Shown: positions 54,073 to 62,785 of the stretch, in pieces | Position numbering within the stretch: position 1 is the stretch's first letter | How the letters are laid out: each line of letters opens with the position of its first letter | NCBI RefSeq assembly: GCF_005503535.1 | Contig: NZ_SCNN01000002.1 | Coordinates: forward strand, 248,001 to 312,000 | Reading direction: 5' to 3' | DNA length: 64,000 nt | Source: Mesorhizobium comanense | Lineage (GTDB): Bacteria; Pseudomonadota; Alphaproteobacteria; Rhizobiales; Rhizobiaceae | Notes under the pieces: model-generated | Told to the model about the DNA's origin: nothing | The model's database searches: none | The model's input: the letters and a program-made list of their open reading frames with translations, nothing else | Program-made: the position numbers and the translations under genes

Positions 54073-54699
54073 TCAGCCGGCCTTTTCAGTGCGCACAAAG
54101 CTCGCACGGGCGGAGATGCGGGCATACCAATCCCAAATCTCCGTGAAGCGCGCCAGAAGATCGCGCCCTTCCGGAACCTTGACGAAATAGCTGATGATCG
54201 GCGCTGTGTGCAGGTCCGCCAGCGTCAGCTGACCGCCAAGCAGCCAGGGTCCATCCGGCTTCAACGACGTCATGACCTTTAGCAACTTCCCCGCCTGGTC
54301 CAGGCCGCTTGCGATCAGGCCCTCATCCGGCTTGGCCTTCTCCAGTCGCTCCACCGCAACGTCCCAGACCATCGCGCGGTAGCCATAGGCGTCGAGCATG
54401 CAGATGATCTGGCTCATCCTGGCGCGGCCGCGCGCATCTGCCGGCTGGAGGGCAGGGCCGTCGAAGGCTTCGTCGATGTAGCGTGCGATGGCATTGGTCT
54501 CGAACAGGCGAAAACCGTCATGTTCGAAAGCCGGGATGCGGCCGAAGGGATGGTGCTCCAGATACCAGCTGGGAATGCCGTCAGTGGCAAAGATGTCGAG
54601 AGGCACGAGTTCGTAATCGACGCCTTTCTCCTCAAGCGCCATCCGCGCGATGCGGACATAGACGCTGTAGTCGGCGCCATAGAGGACTCGCTTGGTCAT
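54073..54699 (-). CDS. Glutathione S-transferase family protein
   Basis: The 208-residue GST has a thioredoxin-like N-domain (VLYGADYSVYVRIARMALEEKGVDYELVPLD ... HPFGRIPAFEHDGFRLFETNAIARYID) with the Ser/Tyr region and the SNAIA-like glutathione site, followed by the all-helical C-domain. The substrate is unknown; detoxification is the usual role. It lies downstream of icd on the same strand, separated by a terminator. Confidence 0.88.
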   Translation of the reverse strand: MTKRVLYGADYSVYVRIARMALEEKGVDYELVPLDIFATDGIPSWYLEHHPFGRIPAFEHDGFRLFETNAIARYIDEAFDGPALQPADARGRARMSQIICMLDAYGYRAMVWDVAVERLEKAKPDEGLIASGLDQAGKLLKVMTSLKPDGPWLLGGQLTLADLHTAPIISYFVKVPEGRDLLARFTEIWDWYARISARASFVRTEKAG

Positions 54700-54739
54700 C
54701 GAAGAGGCCCTTCGTTGCGCTGATCTTCCACCAAAAGAA

Positions 54740-54761
54740 GAAGGCTCCTTGCGGAGCCTTC
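54740..54761 (-). terminator. Rho-independent terminator of icd
   Basis: A 9-bp stem (gaaggctcc / ggagccttc, loop ttgc) just downstream of icd is followed on the minus strand by a T-rich stretch, ttcttctttt. Confidence 0.8.
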
Positions 54762-54780
54762 GGTATATCAGAGATTGAGA

Positions 54781-55992
54781 TTACCCCATCGCCTTCTGCA
54801 AATTCTCGTCGATTTTGTCGAGGAAGCCGGTGGTCGACAGCCAGGGCTGGTCGGGGCCGATCAGAAGCGACAGGTCCTTGGTCATGAAGCCGCTCTCGAC
54901 GGTCTGGATACAGACTTTCTCCAGTGTGTCGGCGAAGCGCTTCAATTCGGCGTTGTCGTCGAGCTTGGCGCGGTGGGCGAGGCCACGCGTCCAGGCGAAG
55001 ATCGAAGCGATCGAATTGGTCGAGGTTTCCTCGCCCTTCTGGTGCTGGCGATAGTGGCGGGTCACGGTACCGTGCGCGGCTTCGGCTTCCACCGTCTTGC
55101 CGTCCGGCGTCATCAGCACCGAGGTCATCAGGCCGAGCGAGCCAAAGCCCTGCGCCACCGTGTCGGACTGCACGTCGCCGTCATAGTTCTTGCAGGCCCA
55201 GACATAGCCGCCCGACCATTTCAGGGCGGAGGCCACCATGTCGTCGATCAGGCGGTGCTCGTACCAGATCTTCTTTGCCTTGAATTCCGCCTCGAACTCA
55301 GCCTCGTAGACTTCCTGGAAAATGTCCTTGAAGCGGCCGTCATAGGCTTTCAGGATTGTGTTCTTGGTCGAGAGATAGACCGGATAGTTGCGCAGCAGGC
55401 CGTAGTTCAGCGACGCCCGGGCAAACTCGCGGATCGACTCATCGAGATTGTACATCGCCATGGCGACGCCGGCGCCGGGTGCGTCGAACACGTCATGCTC
55501 GATGACCTGGCCATCCTCGCCGACGAACTTGATCGTCAGCTTGCCCTTGCCGGGGAAGCGGAAATCCGTGGCGCGGTACTGGTCGCCGAAGGCATGGCGG
55601 CCGACGATGATCGGCTTAGTCCAGCCGGGCACCAGGCGCGGCACGTTCTTCATGATGATCGGTTCGCGGAAGATGGTGCCGCCGAGGATGTTGCGGATCG
55701 TGCCGTTCGGCGACTTCCACATCTTCTTCAGCTTGAACTCCTCGACGCGCTGCTCGTCGGGGGTGATGGTCGCGCATTTGACGCCGACGCCATACTTCTT
55801 GATGGCGTTGGCCGAATCGATCGTCACCTGGTCGTTGGTGGCGTCGCGGTGCTCGATGCCGAGGTCGTAATATTCAAGCTTCAGGTCGAGATAAGGGTGG
55901 ATCAGCTTGTCCTTGATGAACTGCCAGATGATGCGGGTCATCTCGTCGCCGTCGAGTTCGACGACCGGGTTCGCCACCTTGATCTTCGCCAT
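54781..55992 (-). CDS. icd: NADP-dependent isocitrate dehydrogenase
   Basis: The 403-residue TCA-cycle enzyme is of the NADP-dependent type-II (eukaryote-like) class: [16 protein letters not shown] at the start, the [20 protein letters not shown] substrate block, [22 protein letters not shown] and [15 protein letters not shown] 55992 (MAKIKVANP) is clear. The open frame to 56103 is not conserved-looking. A terminator follows at 54740-54761. Confidence 0.96.
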   Translation of the reverse strand: MAKIKVANPVVELDGDEMTRIIWQFIKDKLIHPYLDLKLEYYDLGIEHRDATNDQVTIDSANAIKKYGVGVKCATITPDEQRVEEFKLKKMWKSPNGTIRNILGGTIFREPIIMKNVPRLVPGWTKPIIVGRHAFGDQYRATDFRFPGKGKLTIKFVGEDGQVIEHDVFDAPGAGVAMAMYNLDESIREFARASLNYGLLRNYPVYLSTKNTILKAYDGRFKDIFQEVYEAEFEAEFKAKKIWYEHRLIDDMVASALKWSGGYVWACKNYDGDVQSDTVAQGFGSLGLMTSVLMTPDGKTVEAEAAHGTVTRHYRQHQKGEETSTNSIASIFAWTRGLAHRAKLDDNAELKRFADTLEKVCIQTVESGFMTKDLSLLIGPDQPWLSTTGFLDKIDENLQKAMG

Positions 55993-56204
55993 GGAAAGAA
56001 TGCCTCGTTGCTGGGAATGGGACGGCCTTGCCCGCGTGGCGTCGGCCGGGGGATGCGCCCGTATATCAAAGCGCTTTTGGCCACGCAAACGGCGATCGGT
56101 CACGAAGTGAGGCGATGGCTGCCGTCATTTGCGAATGCTTCATTTTCGCGGCCGAATATGGCAGGGGACGCTGAAATGCCGCAAACAGCAGTTCATTGAC
56201 AATC

Positions 56205-57125
56205 ATGCCAGTCATCGAAGATACCGCCACCCACCCAGCCGCAGGTCCGGCCATCATCCTCGTCGAGCCGCAGCTTGGCGAGAACATCGGCATGGTCGCA
56301 CGCGCCATGGCCAATTTCGGCCTGGTCGAACTGCGCCTGGTCAACCCGCGCGACGGCTGGCCGAACGAGAAGGCGCGCGCCGCCGCCAGCCGTGCCGATC
56401 ACGTCATCGATACCGTCAGCGTTTTCGACGATCTCGCTTCGGCGATCGCCGACCTCAATTTCGTCTTTGCCACCACGGCGCGCGAGCGCGACGGGTTCAA
56501 GCAGGTACGCGGGCCGGTCGAAGCGGGCAGGGCGCTCAGGGCGCGCTCCCAGGCCGGCCTGCGCACGGGCATTCTGTTCGGTCGCGAACGCTTCGGCCTT
56601 TATAATGAAGAGGTCGGCCTCGCCGACGAGATCGTGACCTTCCCGGTCGATCCGGGCTTTTCCTCTCTCAACATCGCTCAGGCCGTGCTGCTGATGTCCT
56701 ATGAATGGATGAAGTCCGGCCTTGAGGACGAGACGCAGACCAACTTCGCCGGCCCCGAACTGGTCCCGGCGACCAAAGAGCAACTGCACAGCCTGTTCGG
56801 CTATCTGGAAGGCGCGCTCGAAGCCCGCGGCTATTTCCGCCCGGCGGCCAAGAAACCGAAGATGGTAGACAATCTGCGCGCCGTGCTGACGCGGGCTGGT
56901 TTCGCCGAGCCGGAATTGAAGGTCCTGCGCGGCATCATCTCCTCGCTCGACAGGTTTTCGCCGGCGATGCCACGCGGCGATGGCTCACCGGGCGATGATC
57001 CGCGGCGGCTTCCCGCCGCCGCGCGTACGGACAAGGCGGAAGCCGATCGCAAGACAGCGCATCCGCCCGCCGGTGACGACGAGGATGCGCCGCCGCTGGG
57101 TGGCAAGGGAACCGACAATGACTGA
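56205..57125 (+). CDS. trmJ: tRNA/rRNA methyltransferase, TrmJ-like (SPOUT)
   Basis: The product has about 306 residues. The SPOUT knot is seen in [43 protein letters not shown] and [19 protein letters not shown]. It probably 2'-O-methylates position 32 of tRNAs, as TrmJ does. The C-terminal extension is charged and Pro-rich. ATG 56205 is preferred over TTG 56196. The stop overlaps the murI start by 8 bases. Confidence 0.88.
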   Translation: MPVIEDTATHPAAGPAIILVEPQLGENIGMVARAMANFGLVELRLVNPRDGWPNEKARAAASRADHVIDTVSVFDDLASAIADLNFVFATTARERDGFKQVRGPVEAGRALRARSQAGLRTGILFGRERFGLYNEEVGLADEIVTFPVDPGFSSLNIAQAVLLMSYEWMKSGLEDETQTNFAGPELVPATKEQLHSLFGYLEGALEARGYFRPAAKKPKMVDNLRAVLTRAGFAEPELKVLRGIISSLDRFSPAMPRGDGSPGDDPRRLPAAARTDKAEADRKTAHPPAGDDEDAPPLGGKGTDND

Positions 57126-57906
57126 CCAGCCGATCCTGATGTTCGATTCCGGCGTCGGCGGCCTGACCGTGTTGCGCGAGGCCCGGGTGTTGATGCCGGA
57201 CCGGCGCTTCATCTATGTCGCCGACGATGCGGCTTTCCCCTTCGGCGCCTGGGAAGAGCCGGCGCTGCGTACCCACATACTCGCGCTGTTCGCCAAGCTG
57301 CTGGAGCGGTTTACGCCGGCCATTTCGGTCATCGCGTGCAACACCGCCTCCACGCTGGTGATCGACGCGCTACGCGAGGCCTTTCCCGGCCATCCCTTTG
57401 TCGGCACCGTGCCGGCGGTCAAGCCTGCGGCGGAACGCACGCGCTCCGGCCTTGTGTCCGTGCTGGCGACACCGGGAACGGTAAAACGTCAGTACACGCG
57501 CGATCTGATCAGCAAATGGGCGCAGAAATGCCATGTCCGCCTGGTCGGCAGCGACAGGCTGGCGGGGCTTGCCGAAGCCTACATGCGCGAGGGCTTCGTC
57601 GACGAAGAGGCCGTGCGCGCCGAGATCACGCCATGCTTCATGGAGCGTGACGGGCAGCGCACGGACATCGTCGTGCTCGCCTGCACCCACTATCCTTTTC
57701 TCGTAAACCGCATGCGCAAGACCGCGCCCTGGCCGGTCGACTGGATCGATCCGGCCGAGGCGATTGCCCGGCGCGCGCTGTCGCTGCTGCCGCCAATCGA
57801 CGGCCCGCGGCGGCAAAGCGAACCCGACATGGCCGTCTTCACCTCGGGCAAGGCGGATTTCGCCGTTAGCCGGCTGATGCAGGGTTTTGGACTGTCGGTT
57901 CGCTGA
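57118..57906 (+). CDS. murI: Glutamate racemase
   Basis: The 262-residue enzyme makes D-glutamate for peptidoglycan. The two catalytic cysteines are in IACNTAS and LACTHYP, and the substrate region [11 protein letters not shown] is at the start. ATG 57118 overlaps the trmJ stop. The usual DYDS-like motif is partly changed ([12 protein letters not shown]). Confidence 0.92.
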   Translation: MTDQPILMFDSGVGGLTVLREARVLMPDRRFIYVADDAAFPFGAWEEPALRTHILALFAKLLERFTPAISVIACNTASTLVIDALREAFPGHPFVGTVPAVKPAAERTRSGLVSVLATPGTVKRQYTRDLISKWAQKCHVRLVGSDRLAGLAEAYMREGFVDEEAVRAEITPCFMERDGQRTDIVVLACTHYPFLVNRMRKTAPWPVDWIDPAEAIARRALSLLPPIDGPRRQSEPDMAVFTSGKADFAVSRLMQGFGLSVR

Positions 57907-57923
57907 CGGGAAATGCCCGTCGC

Positions 57924-59306
57924 TCAGGCAGTCTCGAAGACGATGCTTCGCTGATCCGGATCGGCCGACACAAGCTTCAGCGTCAGACCGTCGCCCTGTC
58001 TGACCCCGGAGGCTTTGACCGTGGCAACGACAGGCATGTCGGCAAGCTGGACGCGAACCCCTTGGTCGACGATGTCCGTCACAGCGGCCTTGAACGTCTC
58101 CCCTACGCGATCCCTGAGCATCACCGCCTCGGCAAGGTCGATGGCCGCGTGGTTGATCTGCGCGGCGCGGCTGTCCGCACGCCCCATCACCTTCGGCAAT
58201 CCGGCGAACGCATCGGTTACGGCCTGCGGCACCGGCTGGCCGTTGGCGATTGCCAGGGCGCAGCGCACGACGTAGCGATCGGCCAGCCGCCTGAGGGGCG
58301 CGGTCGCATGGGCATAGGTCGCCGCCATCGCCTCATGCCAGGGAACAACGCCCTCCTTGTAGGGCTGATACGACGCGCCCTGGCCTGCATGGCGGATCTC
58401 CAGCATCAGGGCTGCCTGTCGCGGATCGGCCGGATCAAGGGTCCGCTGATAGTCGCGCAGGCTGGCGGAGGCCGGCCAGGACAGCCCGAGCGCCTGTGCT
58501 GCGTTGCGCAGTCTCTGCACCTTGAAGGCATCTGGCCCCGACATCACCCGGAACAGGCCGGTATGGTGCGCCAACATGGCGTCGGCAATCGCCATGTTGG
58601 CAGCCAGTGAAAGCGCTGCATTGTCTTGCTCGGATTGAAGGATCGGCCTGAACGAAAGCTGGAATGTGCCATCGGCCAGCCTTTCCACCTCTTGCTCGGG
58701 CGGGTCGACACGCGAAGCGCCGCGAGCCTGTTCGTTCGCCGCCACGCGCCGCGCCATTTCGGCGAAGCCGGCCGGCACGTCGGCGGGTTGCACGCTGTCA
58801 TAGGCGAGCTTCGCGCGGCTCTTGATGATGGCTCGCTCCGCGCCATCCAATGTCGCCGCGCCGTCCTGCGCGACCCGAACCGTGAAGATCACCGCCGGGT
58901 GTGGTCCGTCGGGCAGCAGGCTCGCCGCGCCTTCGGCAATTACCGGCGGGTAGAGCCCGGCCTTGCCGTCCGGCAGATAGAAGGTCTCGCCCCGCGCCCA
59001 GGCTTCGCGATCGATCGCGTCGCCGTCCCCGACGAACCAGGCCACATCGGCAATGGCATAGTGCAGCAGAAGATCGGCGCCGCTGGATTCGATCGAGAAC
59101 GCCTGGTCGAGATCGGTGGAGGCCGCCGGATCGAGCGTGACAAAGGGCATATCGGTTCGATCGGCATGCTGGTTCGGCACACGTCTGGCCGCCGCGTCCG
59201 CCGCCGCCATGACGTCTGCCGGAAATCCATCAGGCACGTGGAATTCGGTGCGGATTTTCGCCAGGCCGGTGGAGAGCGCTTGGGAAGGGTCGGTCAGCGA
59301 CTTCAT
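57924..59306 (-). CDS. RNB-domain ribonuclease (short RNase II/R-like)
   Basis: The 460-residue exoribonuclease has an RNB catalytic core with VTLDPAASTDLDQAF (metal-binding Asp cluster) and YAHATAPLRRLADRYV. The N-terminal cold-shock domains and the full C-terminal S1 domain of E. coli RNase II (644 residues) are missing; only a short beta-rich end remains. It may degrade RNA 3' to 5' with narrower specificity. It is convergent with murI. Confidence 0.87.
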   Translation of the reverse strand: MKSLTDPSQALSTGLAKIRTEFHVPDGFPADVMAAADAAARRVPNQHADRTDMPFVTLDPAASTDLDQAFSIESSGADLLLHYAIADVAWFVGDGDAIDREAWARGETFYLPDGKAGLYPPVIAEGAASLLPDGPHPAVIFTVRVAQDGAATLDGAERAIIKSRAKLAYDSVQPADVPAGFAEMARRVAANEQARGASRVDPPEQEVERLADGTFQLSFRPILQSEQDNAALSLAANMAIADAMLAHHTGLFRVMSGPDAFKVQRLRNAAQALGLSWPASASLRDYQRTLDPADPRQAALMLEIRHAGQGASYQPYKEGVVPWHEAMAATYAHATAPLRRLADRYVVRCALAIANGQPVPQAVTDAFAGLPKVMGRADSRAAQINHAAIDLAEAVMLRDRVGETFKAAVTDIVDQGVRVQLADMPVVATVKASGVRQGDGLTLKLVSADPDQRSIVFETA

Positions 59307-59457
59307 GCAGTCGTCCTACACTGGCGCCTGGGAGACGGGAAGGCTGTCCATGAAAATCGTATCGCAGGGCAGGTGCCACGTGAACCGGAACAGAGCACGC
59401 GGCACTGGAACTGTCGCCAAAGCGCGACGTTTCTCCTCACAGAAAGGGAGAACCGCA

Positions 59458-59646
59458 ATGCCTGCTACCTCGAAAGCCCAGCAGAAAGCCGCCGGTGCGG
59501 CACTTTCCGCCAAGCGCGGCGAGACGAAGAAGAGCGAATTGAAAGGCGCATCGCGCGAGATGTACGACTCCATGAGCGAAAAGCAGCTTGAGGACTTCGC
59601 CGAGACCAAGCGCAAGGGACTGCCAGACAAGAAGTCCAGCCACTGA
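59458..59646 (+). CDS. DUF3008-family small protein
   Basis: The 62-residue highly charged protein starts MPATSKAQQKAAGAALSAKRGE and continues with KSELKGASREMYDSMSEKQLEDFAETKRKG. This is the DUF3008 pattern; the function is unknown. GGGAG precedes ATG 59458 by 7 bases. A 13-bp terminator hairpin follows. Confidence 0.87.
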   Translation: MPATSKAQQKAAGAALSAKRGETKKSELKGASREMYDSMSEKQLEDFAETKRKGLPDKKSSH

Positions 59647-59680
59647 GCTTTTCGCCGGGGCGCATTGTGCGGGTAATGTC

Positions 59681-59715
59681 GAAAGGCCCACGAAAATGTC
59701 GTGGGCCTTTCGGGG
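59681..59715. terminator. Strong bidirectional terminator hairpin
   Basis: The 13-bp arms gaaaggcccacga (59681-59693) and tcgtgggcctttc (59699-59711) enclose the loop aaatg. It lies between the DUF3008 gene and the convergent small secreted protein gene and can serve both. Confidence 0.8.
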
Positions 59716-59734
59716 TTCATGTGCGGGATACCAG

Positions 59735-59935
59735 CTATTTGACCCAGTGGCAGCGCCGCACCTTGCGGATGACCACCGTGCGGTGGCCGTGACGCCAGAC
59801 ATATCTCTTTACCTGGACGATGCGGCAGACCTGCTTGTGTCCGTGCCAATGCCGTGCCATCGCCGGTTCAGGGGCGACCGCCATAGATCCGGCGAGCACT
59901 GCGGCGCCTGCCAGGGTAAGGAAGAACGTCTTCAT
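59735..59935 (-). CDS. Small secreted basic, His-rich protein
   Basis: The 66-residue product has a clear signal peptide (MKTFFLTLAGAAVLAGSMA...PAMA). The mature peptide of about 39 residues is very basic and His-rich (RHWHGHKQVCRIVQVK...CHWVK), with two cysteines that could pair. I know no function. It looks like the short secreted basic proteins common in Rhizobiales. ATG 59935 is the natural start. Confidence 0.7.
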   Translation of the reverse strand: MKTFFLTLAGAAVLAGSMAVAPEPAMARHWHGHKQVCRIVQVKRYVWRHGHRTVVIRKVRRCHWVK

Positions 59936-60310
59936 TTGGATTGAACTCCTCTAGCTCCAGTCCCTTCTGGTGCCGTTGGCGCAAACCTCCCGCCACATCC
60001 GGCATCGGCTCAACGCTCCGAAAGCTATAGCGTTGCGTTTAGGGGTGCCATTCACAAGCTTGACACCGGCCAAATCTCGGTTTAACCACCCCACCAACGC
60101 CGGGCAGCGATGTCCGGTGTTTGTTTTGTATGCGCAAGGCCGGCTGCTTCAACCGTTTCCGGTCTTGTTTGAACTGACGTGTCCCGTGGGTTTTCCGCCG
60201 CGTTGCGTGGGAGAACCCTGTCAGGTCTCGAAAACGGAGGCCAGAGGAGGGCGCGTTTCCTTCACCCGGACCACGAGGGTTCGGGTGTATTGTTTTGAAA
60301 AGGGAATGCG
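59936..60310. other. Leader and promoter region of rpsD
   Basis: There is no gene in this 375-base stretch. Near its end, a 10-bp stem with one G-U pair (60263-60272 / 60278-60287, loop acgag) is followed by tattgtttt, 14 bases later reaching the rpsD Shine-Dalgarno region. This could be an attenuator or a terminator of an upstream transcript. Confidence 0.55.
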
Positions 60311-60928
60311 ATGAGCAAGCGCGAATCCGCGAAATACAAGATCGACCGCCGTCTCGGCGAAAACATCTGGGGCCGCCCGAAGTCCCCGGTCAACAAGCGT
60401 GAATACGGCCCCGGCCAGCACGGCCAGCGCCGCAAGGGCAAGCTTTCCGACTTCGGCCTGCAGCTGCGCGCCAAGCAGAAGCTGAAGGGTCACTACGGCG
60501 ACGTTTCGGAAAAGCAGTTCCGCAAGGTCTATGAAGAGGCCGACCGCCGCAAGGGCGATACCTCCGAGAACCTGATCGGCCTGCTCGAGTCGCGTCTGGA
60601 TGCGGTCGTCTACCGCGCCAAGTTCGTGCCGACCATTTTCGCCGCTCGCCAGTTCGTCAACCACGGCCACGTCAACGTCAACGGCAAGCGCGTCAACATC
60701 GGCTCGTACCGTTGCAAGCCGGGCGATGTCGTCGAAGTGCGCGAAAAGTCGAAGCAGTTGGTGATCGTGCTGGAATCGGTTGCGCTCGCCGAGCGCGACG
60801 TGCCGGATTACATCGAAGCCGATCACAACAAGATGGTCGCGACCTTCTCGCGCATCCCCGGCCTGTCGGACGTTCCGTTCGCCGTGCAGATGGAGCCGAA
60901 CCTGGTCGTCGAATTCTATTCGCGCTAA
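60311..60928 (+). CDS. rpsD: 30S ribosomal protein S4
   Basis: The 205-residue S4 binds 16S rRNA early in 30S assembly. It has the [20 protein letters not shown] start, [16 protein letters not shown], and the S4 RNA-binding domain ([36 protein letters not shown]). AAGGG precedes ATG 60311. It is monocistronic here and is followed by a terminator. Confidence 0.98.
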   Translation: MSKRESAKYKIDRRLGENIWGRPKSPVNKREYGPGQHGQRRKGKLSDFGLQLRAKQKLKGHYGDVSEKQFRKVYEEADRRKGDTSENLIGLLESRLDAVVYRAKFVPTIFAARQFVNHGHVNVNGKRVNIGSYRCKPGDVVEVREKSKQLVIVLESVALAERDVPDYIEADHNKMVATFSRIPGLSDVPFAVQMEPNLVVEFYSR

Positions 60929-60954
60929 GCGAAACGCTTCTTGCGATATCATGG

Positions 60955-60983
60955 AAAGGCCGCCCGTCGAGGCGGCCTTTTTG
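60955..60983 (+). terminator. Rho-independent terminator after rpsD
   Basis: The arms aaaggccgcc and ggcggccttt (60955-60964, 60971-60980) are followed by a T-rich run (ttgttt). Confidence 0.85.
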
Positions 60984-61065
60984 TTTGGCGTATCCGCTTT
61001 GCCGTTTCGATTTTCCGGCCGATGCGCTAATCCGGGCGCAAGTCACACCCTGGGGCCGCCGTGCC

Positions 61066-61953
61066 ATGAACATGCTGCCAGACGTCGAGATGCTTGAACC
61101 GGTCGAGGAAGGCGGCTGCCACCCGCTATTCGCTGCGGTGCCGTCCTCGGTCGAGTTCAACAAACTGCGCAAGCGGCTCTTGCGTCTCACGCGCCAGGCG
61201 ATCGAGGATTTCTCGATGGTGGAGCCGGGCCAGCGCTGGCTGGTGGCGCTGTCGGGCGGCAAGGACTCATACGGTCTTCTGGCCCTCTTGCTGGATCTCA
61301 AATGGCGCGGCCTGCTGCCGGTCGAATTGCTGGCTTGCAACCTCGACCAGGGCCAGCCGAATTTTCCCAAGCACATCCTGCCGGATTATCTGAACGCCAA
61401 CGGCATCGCGCACCGCATCGAATACCAGGACACCTATTCGGTGGTCACCGACAAGCTGCCGCAGGGCAGCACCTATTGCTCCCTCTGCTCTCGGCTGCGG
61501 CGCGGCCATCTCTACCGCATCGCGCGCGAGGAGGGGTGTTCGGCGCTGGTCCTCGGCCATCATCGCGAGGACATTCTCGAGACGTTCTTCATGAACCTGT
61601 TCCACGGCGGCCGCCTCGCCGCCATGCCGCCAAAGCTGCTTAACGACGAGGGCGATGTCATGGTGCTTCGCCCGCTGAGCTACTGCGCCGAGATCGACCT
61701 CGAGAAATTCGCCACTGCGATGCGGTTCCCGATCATCCCGTGCGATCTCTGCGGCAGCCAGGAAGGGCTTCAGCGCAACGCCATGAAGGCCATGCTGGAA
61801 GACATCGAAAGACGCATGCCCGGCCGCAAGGACACGATGATCCGTGCGCTTTCCAACACCAGGCCGTCGCACCTGCTCGACCGAAAACTGTTCGATTTCG
61901 CCGCCCTGAACGACACACTCATGACAGGACAAGACGCTTCCGATGACATTTGA
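61066..61953 (+). CDS. ttcA: tRNA 2-thiocytidine synthetase TtcA
   Basis: The 295-residue PP-loop ATPase thiolates C32 of some tRNAs. SGGKDSYGL is the PP-loop, and the two CXXC pairs (CSLC and CDLC) bind a 4Fe-4S cluster. The usual [16 protein letters not shown] segment is present. ATG 61066 is the first of two close Met codons. It overlaps the downstream gene by 11 bases, so the two are coupled. An Fe-S-dependent enzyme fits the suf operon in this window. Confidence 0.93.
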   Translation: MNMLPDVEMLEPVEEGGCHPLFAAVPSSVEFNKLRKRLLRLTRQAIEDFSMVEPGQRWLVALSGGKDSYGLLALLLDLKWRGLLPVELLACNLDQGQPNFPKHILPDYLNANGIAHRIEYQDTYSVVTDKLPQGSTYCSLCSRLRRGHLYRIAREEGCSALVLGHHREDILETFFMNLFHGGRLAAMPPKLLNDEGDVMVLRPLSYCAEIDLEKFATAMRFPIIPCDLCGSQEGLQRNAMKAMLEDIERRMPGRKDTMIRALSNTRPSHLLDRKLFDFAALNDTLMTGQDASDDI

Positions 61954-62770
61954 CGAGACTGCGATCGACTGGCTGGCCGGCTTGCTGGCCGAGGCGGCGG
62001 ATACCGAGATCATGCCCCGCTTTCGCCGGCTGGGCGATGGCGACATCAGACAGAAAACCTCGGCCGCCGACCTGGTGACGGAAGCGGACGTCAACGCCGA
62101 GCGGCTGATCACCGCCAGGCTACGTCAGCGTTATCCCTCGGCCATGGTCGTGGGCGAGGAAGCCTGTTCCGACAATCCGGCACTGCTCGATGGCCTGGGC
62201 GACGCCGATCTTGCTTTCGTCATCGATCCGGTCGACGGCACCTTCAATTTCGCCTCCGGCGTGCCGCTGTTCGGCGTCATGCTCGGCGTGGTGGTCAAGG
62301 GCGAGACGGTTGCCGGCATCATCCATGATCCCGTGGGCAAGGATTGGCTGATTGGCGCCAAGGGCGCCGGCAGCCACATCCGCCATGCACATGGCGCCAT
62401 CGAGAAGGTGAAGGTCGCCGCGCCGGCGCCGATCTCGCAGATGACGGGCGCCGTCTCCTGGCAATACATGGCCGAGCCCGACCGCACCCGCCTGGCCTGC
62501 AACCAGACCAAGACGCTGTCGCAGTTCAACTACCGCTGTGCCGCCCACGAATACAGGTTGCTTGCCAGCGGCCATGGCCATTTCGTCGTCTACAACAAGC
62601 TCATGCCCTGGGATCATCTCGCCGGCGCGCTGATCCATGCCGAGGCCGGCGGTCATGCGGCGCGCTTCGACGGCAGCGCCTATCTGCCCTCGCATGTCGG
62701 CGGTGGCCTGCTGGTGGCGCCCGACAAGGAGAGCTGGCTGGAGCTGCGTCGCGAGCTGTGGGCGGAATAG
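61943..62770 (+). CDS. Inositol monophosphatase family protein
   Basis: The 275-residue phosphatase has the Li-sensitive fold: GEEAC, the metal site [14 protein letters not shown], and the late [16 protein letters not shown]. The substrates could be inositol phosphate, PAP or histidinol phosphate; they are not distinguishable here. The start overlaps ttcA by 11 bases. Confidence 0.9.
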   Translation: MTFDETAIDWLAGLLAEAADTEIMPRFRRLGDGDIRQKTSAADLVTEADVNAERLITARLRQRYPSAMVVGEEACSDNPALLDGLGDADLAFVIDPVDGTFNFASGVPLFGVMLGVVVKGETVAGIIHDPVGKDWLIGAKGAGSHIRHAHGAIEKVKVAAPAPISQMTGAVSWQYMAEPDRTRLACNQTKTLSQFNYRCAAHEYRLLASGHGHFVVYNKLMPWDHLAGALIHAEAGGHAARFDGSAYLPSHVGGGLLVAPDKESWLELRRELWAE

Positions 62771-62785
62771 GCCCGACGGCGAAGC

